A stretch of 64,000 nucleotides of DNA, taken from assembly GCA_965199235.1 (NCBI GenBank), contig CBDAQU010000002.1, positions 2,976,001 to 3,040,000 of the forward strand, in the 5' to 3' direction. Both the position numbers and the translations under genes were made by a program. This document shows positions 45,854 through 53,862 of this stretch, piece after piece; position 1 is the stretch's first letter, and the number at the start of each line of letters is the position of its first letter. The stretch is from BOG-908 sp965199235 (GTDB lineage Bacteria; Pseudomonadota; Alphaproteobacteria; Acetobacterales; Acetobacteraceae). The notes under the pieces are model-generated. The model saw only the letters and a list, made by a program, of their open reading frames with translations. It was not told the origin of the DNA and searched no databases.

Positions 45854-46692
45854 TGGGGCCGTTCGGGCGGCTGTGGCGCCGCGCGCCCGCGTGGCGCTTG
45901 GTGCTGGTCACGGCCGTCGCGTCCACCGCCCTTGCCGCGATGTTTCCGCCCTCGCTTCCAAAGGGTCTGGTCCGTCTCCACCGCGGTCCCGGCAATCCTG
46001 CCGGGGGCATGCCGGTTCCGGTGACAATGCAGGGCAGCCAGGCAGGGGCCAGGTTCACGCCGCAGCCCGCGCAGACCCTGGCCGAATACTCCACGCTCGA
46101 TCACCCGTCGCTCGGCATGCCGCGAACCGGGACGATACCCTTCAACGGCCGCCAGCTGCCGCTTCCGCCCGGAGAGTGGCAGGTGATGGAAATCGGCCGG
46201 TCGCCCGCCGCCATGGGCGCGCTGAACGTGCAGGTGGAGAGCTTCATTCTGCTGAAATCGCGCGAAGTCACCGGGGTCCTGGTGGCCCTGACGCCCGACC
46301 CGGTCATAGGAGGCGTGCCGCCGCCCACCTTCATGCAGACCTGCCTGGCGCCTGACGCGCTGACCGGCCAGATCGCCCCGCCCAATCCTGCCAAGCCGCT
46401 CGCAAACGAATGCTGGGTGCTGACGAACACGGTCCTGAGCGCGACCAAGGATGGCGCCCCCGGTTCGATATACCTGCCCGAACTCGACCGTTTCAGAAAC
46501 GCGGGGCTGACTGTGCCCGAGCACATGACGGCGCTGGACTACCGGCAATCGGATCAGAATGGCTGGTGGGTAGTGACTCTGTTCGTGCCCGAAGCGCCGG
46601 AGGGTTCATCGGTCGAAACGCGACGGCTTCAGCTTTGGGCGAAGACCTATGCCGCCGCGCTGCACCGCGGGTTCGACATGCCGTCCCGTTGA
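45853..46692 (+). CDS. hypothetical exported or anchored protein of the AAA+ operon
   Basis: A 279-residue protein with an N-terminal hydrophobic segment (about 14-31, WRLVLVTAVASTALAAMF) that could be an uncleaved anchor or signal. The rest is soluble and beta-rich, with two Cys (MQTCLAP, NECWVL) that may pair. I see NGRQLPLPPGEWQVMEIGRS and VQVESFILLKSREVTGVLVA but recognise no family. The TGATG overlap with the AAA+ gene makes it the third member of the unit. It ends 12 bp before the convergent heme-peroxidase-like gene. Confidence 0.75.
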   Translation: MGPFGRLWRRAPAWRLVLVTAVASTALAAMFPPSLPKGLVRLHRGPGNPAGGMPVPVTMQGSQAGARFTPQPAQTLAEYSTLDHPSLGMPRTGTIPFNGRQLPLPPGEWQVMEIGRSPAAMGALNVQVESFILLKSREVTGVLVALTPDPVIGGVPPPTFMQTCLAPDALTGQIAPPNPAKPLANECWVLTNTVLSATKDGAPGSIYLPELDRFRNAGLTVPEHMTALDYRQSDQNGWWVVTLFVPEAPEGSSVETRRLQLWAKTYAAALHRGFDMPSR

Positions 46693-46704
46693 AGGCGGGC
46701 GCGC

Positions 46705-48336
46705 CTACATCGGCGCTGTCAGGTCAAAACTGGCGAACACGGTATCCTGTGTGCCAGGGGCGCAATTTCGCATGACGAGCTGCTGGAACGACTCAGTGTC
46801 GTCGATCACGTCCAGGCCTTCCTGCGAGACCGCCTGCGGCCCGTAGACGCCTGAGGCGAGTAGCGGGTTGGTCAGTATCTGCGAGAACGCATCGACCGCA
46901 ACCATCGTGTTCAGCGTTGCTGGCAGCACGCTGGCATCGTCGTGATGCTGGGCAAACAGGCCGACGAGGAAGTCCACGTCGTCGATCGAGTGGTATAGCT
47001 CCGACAGCCGCGTCGCCAGCGCCTCGTCGCGGGTCAGCTCGGCGAAACTCGTCACCGGTGTCTCGCCGAAGCATTTTTGGTAGGCAGTAAACGGCTGCAG
47101 GCGATGCGCACGCGACAAGGCGTGCGCGCTCGCTTCGGCGTATTTCAGGAATGCAGGCGAGTTTCCCAAGCCCATCCGCCCGGCCGGCTGACGCGATGCG
47201 GCGGCGATCAGGGTTTCGGCGCCGTGCTGCTCCAGCACCGCGTTGTTGAAGCGATATTCGGCTGCCGTGTACACCCGTCCGCCGACCTCGATCGCGTCGG
47301 GCACCAGGGAATGCCAGCGATACAGCAGGTCGAATTCGATGGCGATTCGATTGGTCCTGTACCACGGCGTCCTTTCGGCGAAACCGCGCTGCAGCGACAG
47401 CTTGAGCGGCGCGCCTGCCAGATGGTTGATGTATTCGTTGATGGTGAGCTTCAGCAGCAGGACGATGTTGATGTTGCGTGCCGTCTGGAACAGACGATCG
47501 TCGTCCCAGCCTGGATGTTTGTCAGCCAGCGCGCCGCACAGACGGTTGTGCTCGCGCAGAAAGATGCTGCTGATGGCGGTGTATAGGATGGTGGAGTTGC
47601 CGCGCTCCAGCCCTGTCGCATACAGGCCCTGCTTTCGGGTCAGCAGCTCGTCCGGCGGCACGTCGAGCGAACCCAGCACGACGTCCTCAAGGGTCTTTCC
47701 GTCCACTCGCTGCACCAAGTATGGTAGCGTCGCGAATTGCGGGTTCAACGCGCCGTGCACGTCGAACAGATGCGCGGGATACAGGCCGTCGGCACTGGTG
47801 CGCAGTCGCCCGCCAACGCGCGTGCGCAGCAGCGCCGCCGTTTCCGCGTCCAGGCCGTAGATTTGGCACAGGTCGATTTCGTGGTTGGATGTGTTCAGCC
47901 GCGAGTCGTCGCTGCGTGTGCGCAGGAAACTGTCGGTGAACCATTGCGCGAAGTAGCAGAGCAGTGTGGTTGTGTTGGTGGACGGAACGAAGGCCTTGCG
48001 CTCGAACAGCGCCACCAACTCGGTGATCGGGGGCAGCCTGGCGATCGTAGCGTCGTCGACCGGCGGCAGATGCCGTCCGGTGAACCGACGGTCGGTCAGC
48101 CCCGTCCAGGTCACGTAATCCGAAGAGGCTTCCGGAAACCCGCCCGTATAAGGCACGCCGACCGGCCGCCCCGTCCAAAGCGAGTAAGGCAACGGCCGCC
48201 CGGCAGTTGCCTCGACCAGGTGGTTGATGACCCCCGCGTTCACCAGCTGGTGAATTTTAGGCTCTGACGTGACGCGCTCGATCACGCCGCCTGCATATTG
48301 CTCGACCAGCGCTCTGAATTTATCTCCGAGGTTCAT
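46705..48336 (-). CDS. cyclooxygenase-like heme peroxidase family protein
   Basis: A 543-residue relative of animal prostaglandin synthases and alpha-dioxygenases. Colinear landmarks with mammalian COX: SNHEIDLCQIYGLD, FLREHNRLC, EYINHLAG, and EFDLLYRWHSLVPD, which holds the equivalents of the radical Tyr (Tyr339) and the proximal heme-ligand His (His342). The distal-heme segment reads FAQWFTDSFLRT; where COX has the distal His the residue is Asp135, while the preceding Gln (131) is kept. This predicts heme binding and possibly fatty-acid oxygenation without normal peroxidase chemistry. No signal peptide. The ATG at 48336 gives MNLGDKF. It is divergent from the cfa-like gene. Confidence 0.86.
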   Translation of the reverse strand: MNLGDKFRALVEQYAGGVIERVTSEPKIHQLVNAGVINHLVEATAGRPLPYSLWTGRPVGVPYTGGFPEASSDYVTWTGLTDRRFTGRHLPPVDDATIARLPPITELVALFERKAFVPSTNTTTLLCYFAQWFTDSFLRTRSDDSRLNTSNHEIDLCQIYGLDAETAALLRTRVGGRLRTSADGLYPAHLFDVHGALNPQFATLPYLVQRVDGKTLEDVVLGSLDVPPDELLTRKQGLYATGLERGNSTILYTAISSIFLREHNRLCGALADKHPGWDDDRLFQTARNINIVLLLKLTINEYINHLAGAPLKLSLQRGFAERTPWYRTNRIAIEFDLLYRWHSLVPDAIEVGGRVYTAAEYRFNNAVLEQHGAETLIAAASRQPAGRMGLGNSPAFLKYAEASAHALSRAHRLQPFTAYQKCFGETPVTSFAELTRDEALATRLSELYHSIDDVDFLVGLFAQHHDDASVLPATLNTMVAVDAFSQILTNPLLASGVYGPQAVSQEGLDVIDDTESFQQLVMRNCAPGTQDTVFASFDLTAPM

Positions 48337-48505
48337 CGGGTTTCTCCCCGTTTATGACCTGACCGTAATGCTCAGGAACGAAACTGGGCAACTTGAATCT
48401 CGGAGGGGACAGGGCCTGCCTCGGATGGTCGAAGGACCGAGCGCCGGTAGCCGAACTTCCCTCTCCGGGTTAGGAACACCGCATCTCAGCGGGCCTGTCA
48501 TACCG

Positions 48506-49768
48506 ATGCGTTCCCTCCTCCATGCCATCCTCGCGCGCTTCGTAACCGTGGGCCGCCTCACGGTGCGGTTCCCGGACGGCCACATCGCCGCTTACGGGCC
48601 AGGGGGACTCCCGATAGCCGGCGCCAGCATCGGCACGTGGCGGACCGTTCGCGGCCTGCTGAGCAACCCGGCGCTGGTTTTCGGCGAGGCTTATGTGAGC
48701 GGCGACATCGAACCGCTCGACTGCCGGCTGGAGGATCTGATGGACCTCCTGTTCGGCAATTTGGAGGTCGGGGGGCGCCACCCCGGCCTGTCGCTGCGCC
48801 GGCTGATCGCCCGGGCGCTTCGCCAGGCTGCGCAATACAACCCGGTTCCCACATCCCGCCGCAACGTGGCGCACCACTACGATTTGAGCGGCCGCCTCTA
48901 CTCGCTGTTCCTCGATAGGGACCGCAACTACTCCTGCGCCTACTTCGCCCGCGGCGACGAGACGCTGGAGGAGGCGCAGGCCGAAAAGAAGCGCCACATC
49001 GCCGCAAAACTCTGCCTGACTCGGCCTGGGCTGCACGTCCTCGACATCGGCTCGGGCTGGGGCGGCCTGGGCATCACGCTCGCCCAGGATTACGGCGCCC
49101 GCGTCACCGGCATCACCCTCTCCACCGAGCAGCTGGCCGAAGCCCGCGAGCGTGCAGAGGCCGCCGGCGTGTCGGATCGGGTGCGCTTCGAGCTGCAGGA
49201 TTACCGCACCATCGGCGGCACCTACGACCGCATCGTTTCCGTCGGCATGTTCGAGCACGTCGGCGTCACCCATTACGGCCAGTTTTTTCGCGCGATCCGC
49301 GGCCTCCTCCTCGAGGACGGCGTGGCGCTGATCCACGCCATCGGCCGCAGCGACGGGCCGTCGGTCACCAATCCGTGGATCGCCCGCCACATCTTTCCGG
49401 GCGGCTACTCCCCTGCGTTGTCGGAGGTGTTTCGTGCGGTGGAACGAGAAAAACTCGTGACGACCGACGTGGAGATCTTGCGCCTGCACTACGCCGAAAC
49501 CATCCGCCACTGGCGCCGCCGGTTCGATGCCAACCGAGACGCCATCGCCGCGCTCTATGATACGCGCTTCACCCGACTGTTCGAGCTTTACCTTGCGGGA
49601 AGCGAGTATTCGTTTCGTCATCTCAATCACATGGTCTGGCAGCTCCAGCTCGCCCGCAATCAGACGGCGGCTCCGCTGACCCGAGACTATATGCTCGCCT
49701 CGAGGCCGCAGGAGGCGGCACGGCCGCACCCGACAATTCCAACGCTCAGCCGATCCCTGGGCGAATAA
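48506..49768 (+). CDS. cfa: cyclopropane-fatty-acyl-phospholipid synthase
   Basis: A 420-residue CFA synthase: an N-terminal domain (GGLPIAGASIGTWRTVRGLL, FGEAYVSGDIE) and a SAM-methyltransferase domain with VLDIGSGWGGLGITLAQDYG, VTGITLSTEQLAEA, DYRTIGGTYDRIVSVGMFEH, HIFPGGYSPALSEV and the late HYAETIRHWRRRFDANRDAI. It adds a methylene bridge to unsaturated acyl chains of membrane lipids. ATG 48506 is preferred over the extended frame upstream, which has no homology. hisF starts 1 bp after the stop; that linkage may be incidental. Confidence 0.94.
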   Translation: MRSLLHAILARFVTVGRLTVRFPDGHIAAYGPGGLPIAGASIGTWRTVRGLLSNPALVFGEAYVSGDIEPLDCRLEDLMDLLFGNLEVGGRHPGLSLRRLIARALRQAAQYNPVPTSRRNVAHHYDLSGRLYSLFLDRDRNYSCAYFARGDETLEEAQAEKKRHIAAKLCLTRPGLHVLDIGSGWGGLGITLAQDYGARVTGITLSTEQLAEARERAEAAGVSDRVRFELQDYRTIGGTYDRIVSVGMFEHVGVTHYGQFFRAIRGLLLEDGVALIHAIGRSDGPSVTNPWIARHIFPGGYSPALSEVFRAVEREKLVTTDVEILRLHYAETIRHWRRRFDANRDAIAALYDTRFTRLFELYLAGSEYSFRHLNHMVWQLQLARNQTAAPLTRDYMLASRPQEAARPHPTIPTLSRSLGE

Positions 49769-49769
49769 G

Positions 49770-50555
<786 letters not shown>

Positions 50556-50589
50556 GCTCGCACGCTCGCGTCAGAGGAGACCGCCGCAC

Positions 50590-51015
50590 GTGGCGAAAAA
50601 GGCCGCCAAGCTCTCCAAGCCACCGTCCAAGTCGTCTCCTGTCCCGGCCGCCGTGTCGGAAGCGAGTTCCCTGGTGCTCGACCGCCTGTGGGACGTGGTG
50701 CTGTCCAGGCGAGGAGCCGACCCCGCCACCAGCCACTCCGCCAGGCTGCTGTCCCGCGGCATGGCCAAGGTCGCGCAGAAATTCGGCGAGGAAGCAGTGG
50801 AATGCCTGATCGAGGCGGTCGCCGGGAACGGCCAGGCTTTGGTCGCCGAAAGTGCCGACGTACTCTATCACCTGCTGGTTTTGTGGGTGTCGGCCGACAT
50901 CCACCCGTCTGAAGTCTGGGCCGAGCTGGAGCGTCGCGAAGGCGTGTCCGGCATCGCCGAAAAGGCGGCCAGGCGCGCTCTGGCGCCCGGTACGGTCACC
51001 CGTAAGATCCCTTGA
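50590..51015 (+). CDS. hisE: phosphoribosyl-ATP pyrophosphatase HisE
   Basis: A 141-residue MazG-like pyrophosphatase. The core reads LLSRGMAKVAQKFGEEAVEC and LVAESADVLYHLLVLW, with the metal-binding Glu and Asp residues (FGEEAVE, ESADVLYH) in place. The N-terminal ~25 residues are a Lys/Ser/Pro-rich extension absent from many homologues. GTG 50590 with AGAGGAG ten bases upstream. Second step of histidine synthesis; 34 bp after hisF. Confidence 0.95.
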   Translation: MAKKAAKLSKPPSKSSPVPAAVSEASSLVLDRLWDVVLSRRGADPATSHSARLLSRGMAKVAQKFGEEAVECLIEAVAGNGQALVAESADVLYHLLVLWVSADIHPSEVWAELERREGVSGIAEKAARRALAPGTVTRKIP

Positions 51016-51028
51016 GGAGCCAAGACAG

Positions 51029-51403
51029 ATGCCTGTTCCCGGCCTCGGTCCATACGATTCCGCCAACATCTTCGCCCGCATCCTGCGCGGCGAAGTGCCC
51101 TGCACGAAGGTGTACGAGGACGACTACGCGCTGGCCTTCAACGACATAGCACCCCAGGCGCCGGTGCACGTGCTGGTGATCCCGAAAACCCAGCACGTCT
51201 CCTTCGCCGATTTCGCCTCGGCCGCTCCTTCGGACGTCGTCGCGGGTTTCTTCGCTGCGGTCGCAGAAGTCGCCCGCCAGCTCGGCCTGGAGGAACCGGG
51301 CTATCGCATCCTGGCCAACATGGGCCAGCACGCCCACCAGGAAGTGCCACATTTCCACGTGCACATCTTTGGCGGCCGGCCGCTTGGCGCGATGCTGCGG
51401 TAG
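51029..51403 (+). CDS. HIT family nucleotide-binding protein
   Basis: A 124-residue histidine-triad protein: NIFARILRGEVPCTKVYED, APVHVLVIPKTQH, and the catalytic HFHVHIFGG. Members hydrolyse AMP-linked substrates such as adenosine phosphoramidates. GAGGAG precedes the ATG; only 13 bp separate it from hisE, so it shares the his transcript. Confidence 0.95.
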   Translation: MPVPGLGPYDSANIFARILRGEVPCTKVYEDDYALAFNDIAPQAPVHVLVIPKTQHVSFADFASAAPSDVVAGFFAAVAEVARQLGLEEPGYRILANMGQHAHQEVPHFHVHIFGGRPLGAMLR

Positions 51404-51560
51404 GGCGTGACGGATCGCTGCCGGCCGATGCCGACCTGATCGTCATGCGTTAATTCGTCTCTTTCTTCGGCCGTTGTCCGGTGTATGCTGATGCTCCAGG
51501 CGTGGGCGAGCACCGTTCGGGTGCGAGGTGGCCCGTGCAACTTTCGATGCGGGCGATACG

Positions 51561-52280
51561 ATGGCGAAAACGGATAATTGGCAGCGGCGCAGTCGCACGG
51601 ACAAAGGTTTCGACGAGTTTGCTCCGTCGCCCGAGCCGGTGAATTTACCGTCCTACTCCCGCCGCCCGAGTGCCATGCCCGGCCCGGTGTCAAGCGGTCC
51701 GGAGGCGACCGCTGTGGTCAAATGGTACAACACCGAGAAAGGCTTCGGCTTCGTTGAGATGACCGAAGGGGGCGGCGACGTCTTCCTGCACGCCAGCGTC
51801 CTGGCGCGCACCGGTGTGACTGCCGTCAGCCCAGGGGCGACGCTGAAAGTTCGCACCGGCCAGGGCCAAAAGGGCCCGCAGGTGACCGAGGTGACCGAGG
51901 TGGATGAGAGTACCGCAGGTGCTGCGCCGTCGCCGCGCACGCCTCGGCCCGCCTATGGCGGCGGCGGCGAGCGGTCGGGCGGCGGCAGCTACGGCGGCGA
52001 TCGTTTCAGCGCCGGCGCGAGCGGCGGATTTGGCGCTCCGCGCCGTGGGTTCGATTCGCCCGCAGCATCCGGGCCCGAGCAGCAGGGCACGGTGAAGTGG
52101 TACAACACGTCGAAAGGTTTCGGCTTCATCGCGCCCGAGGACGGCGGCAAGGACGTGTTTGTTCACGCATCCGCCCTGCGCCGCGCCGGGCTGACCGAAC
52201 TGGCCGAAGGCCAGCGTGTGACCATACAGGTCACCCAGGGCCAGAAAGGTCCTGAGGCCGCCTCGATACGCGAGTCCTGA
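51561..52280 (+). CDS. double cold-shock-domain protein
   Basis: A 239-residue protein with two cold-shock domains: residues ~53-118 (VVKWYNTEKGFGFVEM, DVFLHASVL) and ~176-238 (GTVKWYNTSKGFGFIAPE, DVFVHASALRRAGL). Both RNP motifs (KGFGF and VFLH/VFVH) are intact in each. They are joined by a Gly/Ser-rich linker (GGGGERSGGGSYGGD). Such two-domain alphaproteobacterial proteins bind single-stranded RNA and DNA. ATG 51561 is used; a GTG at 51528 is also in frame. The 157-bp leader after the HIT gene may be a long regulatory UTR. Confidence 0.92.
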   Translation: MAKTDNWQRRSRTDKGFDEFAPSPEPVNLPSYSRRPSAMPGPVSSGPEATAVVKWYNTEKGFGFVEMTEGGGDVFLHASVLARTGVTAVSPGATLKVRTGQGQKGPQVTEVTEVDESTAGAAPSPRTPRPAYGGGGERSGGGSYGGDRFSAGASGGFGAPRRGFDSPAASGPEQQGTVKWYNTSKGFGFIAPEDGGKDVFVHASALRRAGLTELAEGQRVTIQVTQGQKGPEAASIRES

Positions 52281-52368
52281 TCGTTTGAGCCGCGTGCTCG
52301 CCTGGCTCGGGGGTTTTCTTCCCGGCCGTGCGACGCCATCTGCCGCCTCATCCTGGGAGGCTGGCGAG

Positions 52369-52920
52369 ATGGACGAGACGAAGGCGGTTGCCGTGCTGGG
52401 CGGCGGATGTTTCTGGTGCGTCGAAGCGGTTTATCGCGACCTCGACGGCGTAGTGTCGGTCAAGTCCGGCTACGCAGGCGGGCACACTGCCAATCCGCGC
52501 TACAGGGACGTGTGCTCCGGTGCCACCGGCCATGCCGAGGTAGTGCGGATCGAGTATGAGCCGGCAAGGCTGAGCTACGCCGACCTGCTGCGGGTCTTCT
52601 TCACCATCCACGACCCGACCACGCCCAACCGCCAGGGCAACGATGTCGGCACCCAGTACCGCTCGGTCATCATGACCGGCAGCGACGAGGAGGCCAAGAT
52701 TGCCGGCGACGTGATGGCGGAGATACAAGCCGCCGGCCTGTTCGACCGCAAGCTGGTCACCGAAATCGTCAAGCTGGACGTGTTCTACCCGGCGGAGGAC
52801 GAGCACGACGACTACTTCGCGCGCAACCCCGGCAGCGGCTACTGCCAAGTCGTGGTCGCGCCAAAGGTGCGCAAGTTCCACAAGCAGTTCTCCGACCGGT
52901 TGAAGGCGCAGGCAGCGTGA
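52369..52920 (+). CDS. msrA: peptide-methionine (S)-S-oxide reductase MsrA
   Basis: A 183-residue MsrA. The catalytic GGGCFWCVEAVY, SGYAGGHTANPRYRDVCSGA, HAEVVRIEYEP and the C-terminal AEDEHDDYFARNPGSGYC with a resolving-type Cys are all present. It repairs oxidised methionine. GGGAGG 8 bases upstream sets ATG 52369; an in-frame TTG at 52285 would add a 28-residue leader. Overlaps creA by 4 bp. Confidence 0.95.
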   Translation: MDETKAVAVLGGGCFWCVEAVYRDLDGVVSVKSGYAGGHTANPRYRDVCSGATGHAEVVRIEYEPARLSYADLLRVFFTIHDPTTPNRQGNDVGTQYRSVIMTGSDEEAKIAGDVMAEIQAAGLFDRKLVTEIVKLDVFYPAEDEHDDYFARNPGSGYCQVVVAPKVRKFHKQFSDRLKAQAA

Positions 52921-53390
52921 ACAGGTCTCGCGCTGCCCTCTGCGCTACGGCTGCGGTGCTGGCGGCCATGCCGGCCTGGGCCGGTTCGGGCGACCCGACC
53001 CGGGTCGGCCGCGTGAACACCACCTTTCGCCTGACTGGCGACGACAAGATCGTGGTGGACCGCTACGACGACCCACGGGTGGACGGGGTGAGCTGCTACA
53101 TGTCTCGCGCCGAGAAGGGCGGCCTGAAGGGCGCCCTCGGCCTGGCCACCGACCCCAGCCGTTTCTCGATCGCCTGCCGTGCGACCGGGCCGGTCGCGCT
53201 GAAGGGCGACATGCCCGACAACGAGGTGGTGTTCGGCGCCAGCGCCAGCTGGCTGTTCAAGGAAATTCGCGTGTCCCGCATCTGGGACAAGCAGAAGCGC
53301 GTGCTCGTCTACCTGGTCTGGAGCACGCAGGCGCTGACTCCCGAGGGCAGCCCGTACAACAGCGTGTCGGCCGTCGCAGTCGATCGCTGA
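52917..53390 (+). CDS. creA: CreA family periplasmic protein
   Basis: A 157-residue CreA protein: signal peptide (MNRSRAALCATAAVLAAMPA, cleavage near AWA-GSG), then VGRVNTTFRLTGDDKIVVDR, CYMSRAEKGGLKGALGLATD, SIACRATGPVAL and the terminal YLVWSTQALTPEGSPYNSVS. The family is widespread and its function is unknown. GTG start overlapping the msrA stop (GTGA). Confidence 0.92.
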   Translation: MNRSRAALCATAAVLAAMPAWAGSGDPTRVGRVNTTFRLTGDDKIVVDRYDDPRVDGVSCYMSRAEKGGLKGALGLATDPSRFSIACRATGPVALKGDMPDNEVVFGASASWLFKEIRVSRIWDKQKRVLVYLVWSTQALTPEGSPYNSVSAVAVDR

Positions 53391-53862
53391 CAGAGGCGGC
53401 TCTGAACCGGCTTGCGTTCTGAACGGCTGAACGACCCTTTTTCGTTACCGCCCGTCTGCGATCAGCCGCCACTGCTCTCTAATGTGCCACTCATGCCAAC
53501 CTTCGTTCTTCCTCGGGTTACTTGATTGTCGGTCTAGACCGGTTTCACGCAGAGTGTCTGCGAATGGGCCGACGTGAAACCGGTCTAGGCCTTGTTTTGG
53601 CGAGCAAATTTTGTCACTCCGACTATTCCGGTCTGCGTGATATTGCTCGAAATGGCCGATTGCCCAAGCTGGACTCAGACTCAGGATCCACCGACTCACC
53701 GGGCGCCACGCTTGCCGCTTCAGGTTGATCCGCATTTTGCCCGAGCTCTGGACCAACTTCGTTGCCGCCCGTCTGCGATCCGCGACCACAGCCTGTTATT
53801 TTATCACTCATCATATCCTCCACGAACGATCAACTTGGCTGATTAGACACGATGGTCTGCAA
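53391..53862. other. intergenic region with family A repeat, copy 2
   Basis: No gene accepted between the convergent creA and sensor genes. It contains a near-perfect family A element at 53534-53650; before and after it are short diverged pieces such as CGTCTGCGATCAGCCGCCAC (53453) and CGTCTGCGATCCGCGACCAC (53769) that repeat each other about 315 bp apart. Confidence 0.55.
53534..53650 (+). repeat. dispersed two-hairpin intergenic repeat, family A copy 2
   Basis: Perfect 16-base arms CTAGACCGGTTTCACG (53534-53549) and CGTGAAACCGGTCTAG (53573-53588) form hairpin 1; the linker GCCTTGTTTTGGC follows; hairpin 2 is bounded by CGAGCAA and TTGCTCG with inner GTCAC/GTGAT. The best-preserved copy in the window. 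Confidence 0.82.

Noticed and set aside
48269..48505. Extended N-terminus of the cyclopropane synthase
   Set aside because: The upstream frame overlaps the divergent gene and shows no family similarity; ATG 48506 fits the family start.
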